From Porticoccus sp. W117 (GTDB lineage: Bacteria; Pseudomonadota; Gammaproteobacteria; Pseudomonadales; Porticoccaceae): a DNA stretch of 35,485 nucleotides. Positions 11,272-19,062 of the stretch are shown in pieces. Position 1 is the stretch's first letter. Each line of letters opens with the position of its first letter. The DNA lies in NCBI RefSeq assembly GCF_030341905.1, contig NZ_JATAAF010000027.1, forward strand, positions 1-35,485, written 5' to 3'. The notes below the pieces were generated by a model, which was not told where the DNA came from, did no database searches, and worked only from the letters and a program-made list of their open reading frames with translations. The position numbers and the translations under genes are program-made.

Positions 11272-12156
11272 TCATCGTTCATTCAACACATTCACTGGCG
11301 AATACTGATCTGTCAGCACCTTAGCCGATCGTTTCCATTTTGGAGTTCGGTCGAGGCCATTGAGCAGCTTGCGGCTTTCCACGGCAAAGCGCGTTAGCTG
11401 TGGCGCTAATTCCAGCATATTGCGATGCATTTCGGTGCGCTTGGGCAGCGGCTTGTTGGAAGCCAGAATTATGCGGTTGCCACTGTCCCGCTGGGACACC
11501 GTATAAAACTCACCAAAGGCTTTTTGATAGGTGGCCGCTTCGTGATTGACCAGTTCGCTGCGGCTGAAGGTGTTAGCCACCAATACGCCATCCGGCGTCA
11601 TAATTTTTTTCACTTCCTGAAAAAATTCCAGGGTCATCAAATGACCGGGAATGTAGTCGCCGTTAAAAGCGTCGAGAACAACGAAATCGTATTGCTCTTT
11701 TTTCAGACCGGCCCGTTTTACAAAAACCCGGGCGTCCTGAACCACCACTCGGTTGTCGTCCGCCTCCTGAAAATAAAAATAACGTTTGGCCACTGCCACT
11801 ACCGCCGGATCGATCTCCACTGAAGTGATATCCACTTGTGGATACAAATCCCGCAACGCTCTGGGCAACACCCCACCGCCAAGACCAATCACCAGTATGC
11901 GCTTGGGCTGCGGTTTTAAAAACAGCCCCGCCATGGCCATACGGGTATAGCTTAGGGCGAGAACATCCGGGCGCTGGAGGTAGACACAGGATTGATTGCT
12001 CTTGCGGTCGCCGCGAGCGCGAAAAATCAGGCAGCGCAGGCCGTCATTTTCTTCAATATACAAATCCCGGTAGAGAGATTTTTCCCGGTGAATAATTTCT
12101 GCATTGGCACTGGTGGCCAACAAAAGTACCAGCAACAGCCAACAATGATTTTTCAC
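11272..12156 (-). CDS. Spermidine-synthase-like protein with signal peptide
   Basis: 294 residues. Residues 1-19 ([19 protein letters not shown]) look like a Sec signal or membrane anchor ending in an ANA cleavage-type site. The rest is a SpeE-like Rossmann domain: ILVIGLGGGVLPRALRD, SVEIDPAVVAVAKRYF, VVVQDARVFV and VVLDAFNGDYIPGHLMT. The usual spermidine-synthase GGGDGG is GLGGG here and the catalytic DCxDP segment is replaced by DAFNGD, so a true aminopropyltransferase role is doubtful. The start overlaps the stop of the upstream membrane gene (ATGA). The pair corresponds to the two halves of fused MFS/spermidine-synthase proteins. Function unknown. Confidence 0.8.
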   Translation of the reverse strand: MKNHCWLLLVLLLATSANAEIIHREKSLYRDLYIEENDGLRCLIFRARGDRKSNQSCVYLQRPDVLALSYTRMAMAGLFLKPQPKRILVIGLGGGVLPRALRDLYPQVDITSVEIDPAVVAVAKRYFYFQEADDNRVVVQDARVFVKRAGLKKEQYDFVVLDAFNGDYIPGHLMTLEFFQEVKKIMTPDGVLVANTFSRSELVNHEAATYQKAFGEFYTVSQRDSGNRIILASNKPLPKRTEMHRNMLELAPQLTRFAVESRKLLNGLDRTPKWKRSAKVLTDQYSPVNVLNER

Positions 12157-12773
12157 GATGCAACCTCGGTGGCACCGGCATCACTGCCACCTTTTATTAA
12201 CAAAGCCAGCACTCCCAGCATCAGTAGCAAGCCGGTACAGCAATAAATAATCTGATCGATTTCAAACCACACCACCAGATAGAACGAGGTCATAATGGTG
12301 CCCGCAGCACTGCCCAGTGTAGACACAAAGTACAAAAAACCCGCCGCCTTGCCGCTGCTCTCACGGCTTTCCACCAGCAGGCGCACACCGTAGGGAGCAG
12401 CAACCCCCATAATGATGGAAGGCACAAAAAACAGCAGCATGGATGCCAACAGCGCCCCACCGCGGGGGTCTTCGACGCGCACAAACACCCAATCCATGGC
12501 CCACTGGTCAAACGCGACAATGTGCAGCAGTGACAAGCCCGCTACCAGAAACAACAGGCCAAACTTGCGAAAACTTGGCGCGCGCATAGACCATTGGCCA
12601 CCGATCAAATAACCCAGTGACAGCGCCAGCATATACACGGTAATAATGCTGCCCCAGACAAAAATACTGGAACCAAAATTGGGTGCCAGAATGCGCCCGC
12701 CCAGCAGTTCGCTGGACATAATGGCAAAGCCCATGGTGAAAGACATCAGCAGTAACAATGCGGTTCGCAACAC
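12153..12773 (-). CDS. Six-span membrane protein, N-terminal half of fused MFS/spermidine-synthase family
   Basis: 206 residues with about six hydrophobic segments (for example LLLMSFTMGFAIMSSELLGG, IITVYMLALSLGYLIGG, LLFFVPSIIMGVAAPYGVRLL, FLYFVSTLGSAAGTIMTSFYL). The SSELLGGRILAPNFGSSIFVWGSII block and the MGVAAPYGVRLL motif are typical of membrane domains fused to SpeE-like enzymes. It is encoded separately and coupled by a 4-base overlap to the downstream SpeE-like gene, so the proteins probably form one complex. Substrate unknown. It lies downstream of the ssb terminator. Confidence 0.78.
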   Translation of the reverse strand: MLRTALLLLMSFTMGFAIMSSELLGGRILAPNFGSSIFVWGSIITVYMLALSLGYLIGGQWSMRAPSFRKFGLLFLVAGLSLLHIVAFDQWAMDWVFVRVEDPRGGALLASMLLFFVPSIIMGVAAPYGVRLLVESRESSGKAAGFLYFVSTLGSAAGTIMTSFYLVVWFEIDQIIYCCTGLLLMLGVLALLIKGGSDAGATEVAS

Positions 12774-12801
12774 CCTCTCCTCAACGTTCTTTTTCAGTCA
12801 C

Positions 12802-12826
12802 AAAAAAGGCTCCGTGTGGAGCCTTT
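12802..12826 (-). terminator. Terminator of ssb
   Basis: On the minus strand AAAGGCTCC / GGAGCCTTT closes a four-base loop and runs into TTTTTTG. It lies about 35 bp past the ssb stop. Confidence 0.85.
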
Positions 12827-12861
12827 GGAAATCACTTTCCGCTTTACTTAAAAGCTAACCG

Positions 12862-13365
12862 TTAAAACGGAATGTCATCATCGAAATTATCAAAATCGTT
12901 GCCACCTTGCTGCTGGGGCTGCTGATTTTGTTGTTGGTTTTGCTGCTGGCCCTGGTTCTGATTTTGGGGTGGGCGCTGGGGAGCTGACTGCTGAGGCGCA
13001 TAACCTCCCTGATCCATTCCCTGGCCGCCACGGCTATCCAGCATTTGCATATCGCTGGCAACAATTTCGGTGGTGTAACGATCCTGGCCGTCCTGCCCCT
13101 GCCACTTGCGAGTGCGCAAGGAACCCTCGACGTAGACTTTACTGCCTTTTTTCAAATATTCACCGGCGATTTCGCCAAGGCGGTTAAAAAATACCACCCG
13201 GTGCCACTCAGTGCGCTCTTGGGGCTGACCGGTTTGCTTGTCTTTCCAGGTTTCTGAGGTAGCCACGCTGACATTGGTTACTGCCCCACCGGAAGGCATA
13301 TAGCGGGTTTCCGGATCCTGACCGAGGTTGCCGACCAAAATCACTTTATTGATACCGCGAGCCAT
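12862..13365 (-). CDS. ssb: Single-stranded DNA-binding protein
   Basis: Coats single-stranded DNA and recruits partners through its C-terminal tip. 167 residues: OB fold (about 1-110, [46 protein letters not shown]), a Gln/Asn/Pro-rich linker, and the conserved acidic end DDDIPF. Lies 89 bp downstream of the MFS gene, an order seen with uvrA-MFS-ssb in Pseudomonas. AGGAGAG lies upstream of the ATG. Confidence 0.97.
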   Translation of the reverse strand: MARGINKVILVGNLGQDPETRYMPSGGAVTNVSVATSETWKDKQTGQPQERTEWHRVVFFNRLGEIAGEYLKKGSKVYVEGSLRTRKWQGQDGQDRYTTEIVASDMQMLDSRGGQGMDQGGYAPQQSAPQRPPQNQNQGQQQNQQQNQQPQQQGGNDFDNFDDDIPF

Positions 13366-13454
13366 AAATTTCTCTCCTGTTGTTCTTAAAATACGGGAGC
13401 ATTCCCATCGCCCCCGGCCAATTGTGCAAGCCGCCTATGGTACCGGGAAAAGTG

Positions 13455-14816
13455 TTACTCCGAAAGGTAAGGCCTCAACAACCCCCAATCTACTTCTTTT
13501 CGATCCACTTTGGCGTAAGCGGTTTTCTCGTGGGCAACCAGCACCACCTCCTCAACGCCGGGCAGCGCTTCCAACTCATGGGCATAACCATCGTGATCAC
13601 AGTATTTGAGCACCACCCCCGACAGGGCGCGGGGCGCCTCCATGGGGAACACCACCAAAAGCCACAACAGCGTCATTAGCGCCAACACCGCAAACAACCC
13701 TGCCACTCCATACAAGGGCAATAACCAGCCTCCCAGCACGCCCCCCACAAAAGCACCGAGGAACTGGCTAGTGGAGTAAACGCCCATGGCAGTGCCACGA
13801 GTGCCAGCCGGGGCGGTCTTGCTCACCAGCGATGGTAAACTGGCCTCCAACAGGTTGAAGGCGACAAAAAACAGGAATAACAAACCCAGCGCCACTGCGG
13901 CGCCACGTTCAAAGCCCAGTGAAAAGCCGCCAAGACTCAGTGCCGCCAGGGCGATAGCCGCAAGAAACACTGGTTTCATATGGCCACCGCGCTCGGCGGC
14001 GATAATAGCGGGAATCATGGCAAAGAATGAGCCCCCCAGCAGCAGCAGGTAAACCCACCAGTGGCTCTCCACGGGTATTTGCAGGCTGTCGGTGAGCACT
14101 GTCGGAATCGCTACAAAACCCGCCATCAGCAACAGGTGCAGGGTAAAAATCCCCAAGTCGAGGCGCAGCAGCCTCACGTCTTTCAACACCCCGGAAATCA
14201 TCGCCGGTACTGCTTGCGTTTCTCTATTGACGGCACCCATTTGTGGCGCTGGCAAACGCCACTGAGCCCATAAAACACCCAACACGCCTAAAAATGCAGT
14301 TACCCAAAATACCGCCTCCACACCGCCAAACTGGGTGCTGATCCACGGCCCCAGAATCATCGCCAGCAAGAAGGCAAAGCCGATGCTGCCACCGATACTC
14401 GCCATGGCCTTGGTGCGGTTCTGTTCTCTGGTCACATCTGCCACCAGAGCCATCAGAGTACTGGCAATGGCGCCGGCACCCTGCAATGCACGGCCAGCGA
14501 TCAGGCCATAAATACTTTCAGCCTCGGCCGCCAGTACGCTGCCACCAACAAACAACAACAGGCCGCCAACAATAATCGGTTTGCGACCCAGGCGATCGGA
14601 AGCCAATCCCAAAGGAATTTGCAGTAGTGCCTGGGTGAGTCCGTACACCCCCAGGGCAAACCCCAGCAACAGTGGCGTCGCTGCCTGATAGTCCTCCACA
14701 TACAGGGCCAGCACCGGCAACACCATAAACAGGCCCAACATACGCAGCCCGTAGAGGCCAGCAATGGAGGCTACCGCCTGACGTTCCGAAGGAGAAAATT
14801 GATCGTTATTGTGCAA
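13455..14816 (-). CDS. MFS transporter, YajR-like, with C-terminal YAM-type domain
   Basis: A 12-span major facilitator (substrate unknown) with motif A LASDRLGRKP between spans 2 and 3 and a C-terminal soluble tail of about 60 residues (GVVLKYCDHDGYAHELEALPGVEEVVLV) resembling the ferredoxin-like YAM domain of E. coli YajR. The open frame reaches 14978, but that part crosses palindromic repeat copy 2 and is not conserved-looking. I chose TTG at 14816, just before HNNDQFSPSER and the first span, giving 453 residues. No strong ribosome site is visible, so the start is uncertain. Same direction as ssb. Confidence 0.85.
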   Translation of the reverse strand: MHNNDQFSPSERQAVASIAGLYGLRMLGLFMVLPVLALYVEDYQAATPLLLGFALGVYGLTQALLQIPLGLASDRLGRKPIIVGGLLLFVGGSVLAAEAESIYGLIAGRALQGAGAIASTLMALVADVTREQNRTKAMASIGGSIGFAFLLAMILGPWISTQFGGVEAVFWVTAFLGVLGVLWAQWRLPAPQMGAVNRETQAVPAMISGVLKDVRLLRLDLGIFTLHLLLMAGFVAIPTVLTDSLQIPVESHWWVYLLLLGGSFFAMIPAIIAAERGGHMKPVFLAAIALAALSLGGFSLGFERGAAVALGLLFLFFVAFNLLEASLPSLVSKTAPAGTRGTAMGVYSTSQFLGAFVGGVLGGWLLPLYGVAGLFAVLALMTLLWLLVVFPMEAPRALSGVVLKYCDHDGYAHELEALPGVEEVVLVAHEKTAYAKVDRKEVDWGLLRPYLSE

Positions 14817-14934
14817 AAGAGGCTCGTTACAACGAATGTCAAAGGCGCGCAGTTTATCAAAGTGAATGCCGCAACGTCCTCTACCTATGAAACCTTTTCC
14901 ATATGAGGCAGTAAACAAGGAGCTAAGATGGGTA

Positions 14935-15028
14935 GTGGGCAGGGCTTTTCCGAACCGTATGCGACAGGGAAGTCGCATCCGAGCTTACATGGACGTATGC
15001 ACAGCGTGTTCGGAAAAGCCCTGCCCGC
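14935..15028 (+). repeat. Palindromic repeat, copy 2 (paired ANGGAN-loop element)
   Basis: Arms 14935-14955 and 15008-15028 are complementary over 21 positions with one wobble. Inner hairpins carry ACAGGGAAGT (14964-14973) and ACATGGACGT (14987-14996), starts 23 nt apart. It ends 72 bp before the small ORF at 15101, in sense orientation to it and to cbrA, so it may lie in their leader. It fills a third of the 284-bp gap between the MFS gene and the small ORF. I saw no other gene or convincing promoter there. Confidence 0.85.
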
Positions 15029-15100
15029 TGCGCATCGCCACCTCACCATAATCAGGCGATCTGCTGTCCCCGTTCCCACCTCCTCTGTTACCATCTCGCT

Positions 15101-15280
15101 ATGCTCAACTACCGAATTGTCGCCCTGCTGATTCTGCTGACCAGCGTGATTTCGCCGCTGGCGTTCCAGTGGTTTACTCACCCGGACGGTAGCTGGCTGC
15201 GCCCCTACGTGGCCTGGTTGCTGTTGATCGTTTCTTCAGCGCTGGTGTACCGACGGCGCCGTCGTAGAGGGCAGGTGTAG
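15101..15280 (+). CDS. Small two-span membrane protein upstream of cbrA (CbrX position)
   Basis: A 59-codon frame: MLNYRIVALLILLTSVISPL, a loop AFQWFTHPDGSWLRPYV, a second span AWLLLIVSSALVY and a tail of six arginines, RRRRRRGQV. Two hydrophobic helices with a basic cytoplasmic end look like a real small membrane protein. It sits 37 bp upstream of cbrA in the same direction. In Pseudomonas a small gene, cbrX, occupies this position and is cotranscribed with cbrA; I have not established that the sequences match. No strong ribosome site is visible. Confidence 0.6.
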   Translation: MLNYRIVALLILLTSVISPLAFQWFTHPDGSWLRPYVAWLLLIVSSALVYRRRRRRGQV

Positions 15281-15317
15281 AAGTGATAAAGGCAGCCAAG
15301 CCAGTGGTAACCACTAA

Positions 15318-18233
15318 ATGCTGACCGCCGCACTCAGTTTGCTGCTATTTGCCGCCCTGCTGTTTGGCGCAGCACTGGTGGGCCGTCGCCGCCAGTTCGG
15401 CAGCACCACCCAGGCACTTGTCACCCTGGGAAGCCTTGGCGCATTGAGCTATTTTGGCCTGCCGGAAATGGCTGGCCGCTACGGGCTGGAAGCCCTGTTC
15501 GGGCTGATGGCCTTCACTCTGGTTTTCCTGCTTGGCCCACTGGTGATGCGCCCGGTGCACTGGGCCGCACAAACCCGACGGCTGCCCACACTGGCAGACC
15601 TGTTCAGCTACCGTTATCGCAGTACTTCCATCGGCCCCCTGGTTACCTCCGCCCTGGCGCTGAGCTGCCTGCCGCTGCTGGCGGGTCAATTGCAATTGGC
15701 TGGAGACACGCTGCAGCTGATTTCCAACAATCACTTGGGGGCCACCAGCGGCAAGCTGTTTTTCGCCCTGTTGTTATTGCTGTTGCTGTTTTTCTTTGGT
15801 CAGCGCCGGGTGCATAGCGACCGTTTGATGACCACCCTGGCGTTGGGCTCGGTGGTCACTCTGGCCGCCACCCTGGCGGTCGCCCTGTGGGCCTGCTGGC
15901 ACTACTTTGGCAGCCTGCAGGGTATGCAGCAATGGGCAAACAGCCAGGGGTTGGCCCGCAGCATTCATCGTTCGGGCAACAGCTACCCACTGATTAGCTT
16001 GTTCCTGTTAGCCAGCCTTACCCTGCCCCACCTGTACCACCAGCAGTCCTGGCTGCCTTCCAGCAAAAGCCGGGAACTCACCGGCTGGCTGTTCCCGCTG
16101 CTGTTACTGATCGCCACCCTCACCATGGTGCCACTGTTGTGGTCCGGCGTGGTGGCACAACTGCCGGTTGCCCTGCAGCTGTTTTTACCGGCGCTGGCGC
16201 AGAGCAGCCAGTCAACGCCGCTGCTGATTTTGGCAACCGTGGGCGGCCTGTTTGCCTGTAGCACGGTAACCGTGGTCACTGCCAAAGCGCTGGTGGCTAT
16301 GGCCAGCAGCTACCTGTTTCCCGTGCTGGTGAATGGCAGCAGCGACAACCTCTACCAGAAGCTGGTGCAAAGGCGTCGCCAGCTGGCCGCCAGCTGGATC
16401 GGTCTCGGCCTGATCACCAGCCAATTTGCCAATACTCACAGCATCAGCACACTCACTATTATTTCTTTGGTGGGCGTAGTGCAGCTGGCACCGGGGCTGC
16501 TGTCCGCACTCTACGTGCCCATCCTTAACCGTCGGGGAGTCGTTGCCGGCCTGGCTGTGGGTATGACCTTGTGGGTACTGGGGTTGCTGGTGCCACTGTT
16601 CACCGGCAGCTGGCAATGGCAGCTAGGTATCGGTAACCCGTGGCAGTTTGGTTACTCCAGCTGGGGCAGCTGGTTGCTGATTTCCCTGGCGGCCAATTTT
16701 ACTGTCAGCCTGTTGGTCACCAGGCGCACCCGATCAGACGATGCCGAATCGTACTACGCCCGCGCCAGCATGATCGAAAAGGTCTCGGCGCCACAGCGTA
16801 TCGCCCCGCAACACTGCCACCTGCCGACCGTGCGCCAGCGACTCAGTGAACAACTAGGCTCAGTTACTGCGCAACAGGAGCTGCAGCGCTTGGGGGTATA
16901 CAAACAGTTCGCCGAAGACGACAGCAACTTGAGACCTTTCGAATGGCGCCAGCTGCGCAGCGAACTGAACGCCAACCTCTACCCTATGATCGGGGTAATA
17001 CGCGGCGACGAGGTCATCAACCAAGTATTGCCGTTAGTAGACAACGGCGATTTCAATATGGGTGACTTGCGCACTCTGGAATCGTTGCTGGCGGAGCGAC
17101 AACAGCCCCTATACGGCCTGGCAGCAGAGCTCAATAAGCTGCGCATTCACCACCAGAACATGCTGCACGAACTGCCCTTGGGCGCCTGCTCCTTGGACCG
17201 GGACGACGAGGTAGTACTGTGGAACAAAGCCCTGGAAAAGATCACCGGCATTCCCTCAGCAACCGCCACCGGCAGCCATCTCAGCTCCCTGCCACAACCC
17301 TGGCAGGAAGTATTGCAACGCGCCGCCAGCAGCAACAGCACCCACAAGTTTGCCATTGAAGTGGAAGATGGCAGCCGCAAAGTACGCTTTAATCTGCACA
17401 AAACCCTGCTGAGCACTTCTCATCAAAGCAATCCCCATCAAAACAAGCACGACACCCAATTTGCTGAGCAGGTAATTTTGCTGGAAGACATCAGCGACGT
17501 TATTCAGATTACCCAGGAAATCGCCCACACCGAGCGGCTAGCATCTGTAGGGCGGCTGGCCGCCGGAGTAGCCCACGAAATCGGCAACCCGGTTACTGGC
17601 ATCGCCTGCCTGGCGCAAGACATCATCAGCGACGCCAACCATGACGATCAGCGACAGTCAGCGGAAACCATACTTACGCAGGTGGAGCGCATCTCAAAAA
17701 TCGTTCGCTCGCTGGTGGAATTTTCCCGCTCTGGGCACGAAAGCGACATCGAGTTAATTGAAGTTGACCTGGAACACCCCCTGCAGCAAGCCGTTGAGCT
17801 GCTGGCATTGAACAAAGAGCACTCGCAGTCAGCAGTGGAGTTGAGTATTGATGAACCCCTGCAAGTCAGGGGCGATCCCCACCAGTTGACTCAGATATTT
17901 CTCAACCTGCTGACCAATGCACGGGATGCCAATGCAGACAGCGATGGCTCTCCTATTGAAGTCACCGTAAAACGTTACGGCACCTGGGCACAGGTAGATA
18001 TTACCGACAGCGGCAGCGGTATTGAGCAGGACAAAATCGACAAAGTGCTGGAACCATTTTTTACCACCAAACCGGTTGGTGAAGGTACTGGCCTGGGATT
18101 GTCGCTGGTGTACAGCATGCTGCGCAGCTACGGCGGCGAACTCAGCCTGCACAGCCCGGTAGCCAATGGCCGCGGCACCCGGGCTACCGTTACACTGCCA
18201 CTGAGCAAAGAGTCGAGAAATTCTTCGCAATAA
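15318..18233 (+). CDS. cbrA: CbrA: SLC5-transporter/histidine kinase
   Basis: Sensor kinase of the CbrAB carbon/nitrogen balance system. 971 residues, close to the Pseudomonas protein. An N-terminal sodium/solute-symporter-like region of about 12-13 spans runs to about residue 475. A cytoplasmic linker (STAC-type) follows, then a PAS domain (about 615-720, LGACSLDRDDEVVLWN), the HisKA box GRLAAGVAHEIGNP with phosphorylated His753, and the ATPase domain with an N-box (NLLTNARDANA), DSGSGIE and GEGTGLGLSLVYSML. A CbrB-like regulator follows, then pcnB-folK-panB, the same order as in Pseudomonas. The ATG at 15318 has a weak ribosome site, so coupling to the upstream small gene is possible. Confidence 0.92.
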   Translation: MLTAALSLLLFAALLFGAALVGRRRQFGSTTQALVTLGSLGALSYFGLPEMAGRYGLEALFGLMAFTLVFLLGPLVMRPVHWAAQTRRLPTLADLFSYRYRSTSIGPLVTSALALSCLPLLAGQLQLAGDTLQLISNNHLGATSGKLFFALLLLLLLFFFGQRRVHSDRLMTTLALGSVVTLAATLAVALWACWHYFGSLQGMQQWANSQGLARSIHRSGNSYPLISLFLLASLTLPHLYHQQSWLPSSKSRELTGWLFPLLLLIATLTMVPLLWSGVVAQLPVALQLFLPALAQSSQSTPLLILATVGGLFACSTVTVVTAKALVAMASSYLFPVLVNGSSDNLYQKLVQRRRQLAASWIGLGLITSQFANTHSISTLTIISLVGVVQLAPGLLSALYVPILNRRGVVAGLAVGMTLWVLGLLVPLFTGSWQWQLGIGNPWQFGYSSWGSWLLISLAANFTVSLLVTRRTRSDDAESYYARASMIEKVSAPQRIAPQHCHLPTVRQRLSEQLGSVTAQQELQRLGVYKQFAEDDSNLRPFEWRQLRSELNANLYPMIGVIRGDEVINQVLPLVDNGDFNMGDLRTLESLLAERQQPLYGLAAELNKLRIHHQNMLHELPLGACSLDRDDEVVLWNKALEKITGIPSATATGSHLSSLPQPWQEVLQRAASSNSTHKFAIEVEDGSRKVRFNLHKTLLSTSHQSNPHQNKHDTQFAEQVILLEDISDVIQITQEIAHTERLASVGRLAAGVAHEIGNPVTGIACLAQDIISDANHDDQRQSAETILTQVERISKIVRSLVEFSRSGHESDIELIEVDLEHPLQQAVELLALNKEHSQSAVELSIDEPLQVRGDPHQLTQIFLNLLTNARDANADSDGSPIEVTVKRYGTWAQVDITDSGSGIEQDKIDKVLEPFFTTKPVGEGTGLGLSLVYSMLRSYGGELSLHSPVANGRGTRATVTLPLSKESRNSSQ

Positions 18234-18330
18234 CAAACTCTCTGACAACCCTCCCACACTCAGTCACACGCACCGGTTGCTATTTGCCCCCCAGCCGGGT
18301 AAAAATAGCGCAACTCAGCCAAGGTCCTCT

Positions 18331-18909
18331 ATGTCATCTATGTCTGCCAAGTCATCCATACTGGTTGTCGAAGACGAAGAGATTATCCGCACATCCCTGT
18401 GCAAGCTGCTCAGCCGCGAAGGCTATGAGGTGCGCGACGCCCGCCATGTGGACGACGCCCTCAAGCAATACCGCCTCAACGACTTTTCCATGATCATCAG
18501 CGACCTGCGCCTGCCCGGTGTCAATGGCACAGAACTGATTCAGTTAGCGGGGGACGTTCCCGTATTGATCATGACCAGCTACGCCAGCCTGCGCTCGGCG
18601 GTAGATACCATGCGTATGGGAGCGGTGGACTACATCGCCAAACCCTACGACCACGGTGAAATGATTACGGCGGTAAAGCGCATTCTCGAAAAATGCGACA
18701 AGCCTGCGGCCAATGACAGCAACCCACCAGCGACGGATAGCAAGCCAGCAGAACCTCACGAAGAACTGTCCCTGGAAGATTACTTCACCCGTTTTGTAAT
18801 GGAACATCAGGACAGCATGAGCGAAACCGAGCTGGCGAAAAAACTGGGGATCAGCCGCAAATGCCTGTGGCAACGGCGCCAAAAGTTGGGAATTGCCAGG
18901 GGGAGCTAA
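18331..18909 (+). CDS. CbrB-like response regulator lacking the AAA+ domain
   Basis: 192 residues. The receiver domain (about 9-122) has acidic pocket VVEDEE, phospho-acceptor Asp58 (IISDLRLPG), Thr82 (MTSYASLRSAVD) and Lys104 (YIAKPYD). A Pro/Ser/Asp linker of about 25 residues follows, then LSLEDYFTRFVMEHQD and a Fis-type helix-turn-helix ETELAKKLGISRKCLWQRRQ to the end. As I recall it, Pseudomonas CbrB ends in nearly the same sequence but is about 478 residues, because a sigma54-activating AAA+ domain sits between the two parts. Here that domain (GESGTGKE, GAFTGA) is absent. Start 18331 has AAGG upstream; 18340 is possible. The reading frame is intact, so this is not a simple pseudogene. 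Confidence 0.9.
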   Translation: MSSMSAKSSILVVEDEEIIRTSLCKLLSREGYEVRDARHVDDALKQYRLNDFSMIISDLRLPGVNGTELIQLAGDVPVLIMTSYASLRSAVDTMRMGAVDYIAKPYDHGEMITAVKRILEKCDKPAANDSNPPATDSKPAEPHEELSLEDYFTRFVMEHQDSMSETELAKKLGISRKCLWQRRQKLGIARGS

Positions 18910-18925
18910 AGAAGATTCGGTTTTT

Positions 18926-18964
18926 TGTCGCTAACAGGTAACAATTTGTGACACAACAGTAACA
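18926..18964 (+). promoter_or_regulatory. Two tandem TGTNNC-N6-GTAACA dyads (candidate CbrB sites)
   Basis: TGTCGC-N6-GTAACA (18926-18943) and TGTGAC-N6-GTAACA (18947-18964) are imperfect 18-bp dyads exactly 21 bp apart, about two helical turns, starting 17 bp past the regulator stop. TGTTAC/GTAACA half-sites are what I recall for Pseudomonas CbrB upstream sites. The second GTAACA ends 9 bp before TATTAT (18974-18979), a possible sigma70 -10 without a good -35, so an activator bound here could touch RNA polymerase. Confidence 0.6.
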
Positions 18965-19036
18965 ACTTCGTCATATTATTAGCGCCACAAAAACGGCAAA
19001 AACCCTAACTTATTGATTTAAAAGAATTTAAAAAGT

Positions 19037-19052
19037 TGGCACAGAACCTGCT
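19037..19052 (+). promoter_or_regulatory. Sigma54-type -24/-12 promoter element
   Basis: TGGCAC at 19037-19042 and TGCT at 19049-19052. The GG and GC dinucleotides are 12 bases apart start to start, the exact spacing of the YTGGCACG-N4-TTGCW consensus; the main deviation is C for T before TGC. It lies about 73 bp past the GTAACA dyads and predicts a start near 19063. This is the position of the sigma54-dependent crcZ promoter in Pseudomonas. Confidence 0.65.
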
Positions 19053-19062
19053 GTATTGATGG

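Noticed and set aside
14817-14978. N-terminal extension of the MFS protein
   Set aside because: The extra 54 codons pass through repeat copy 2 and lack conserved or membrane character.
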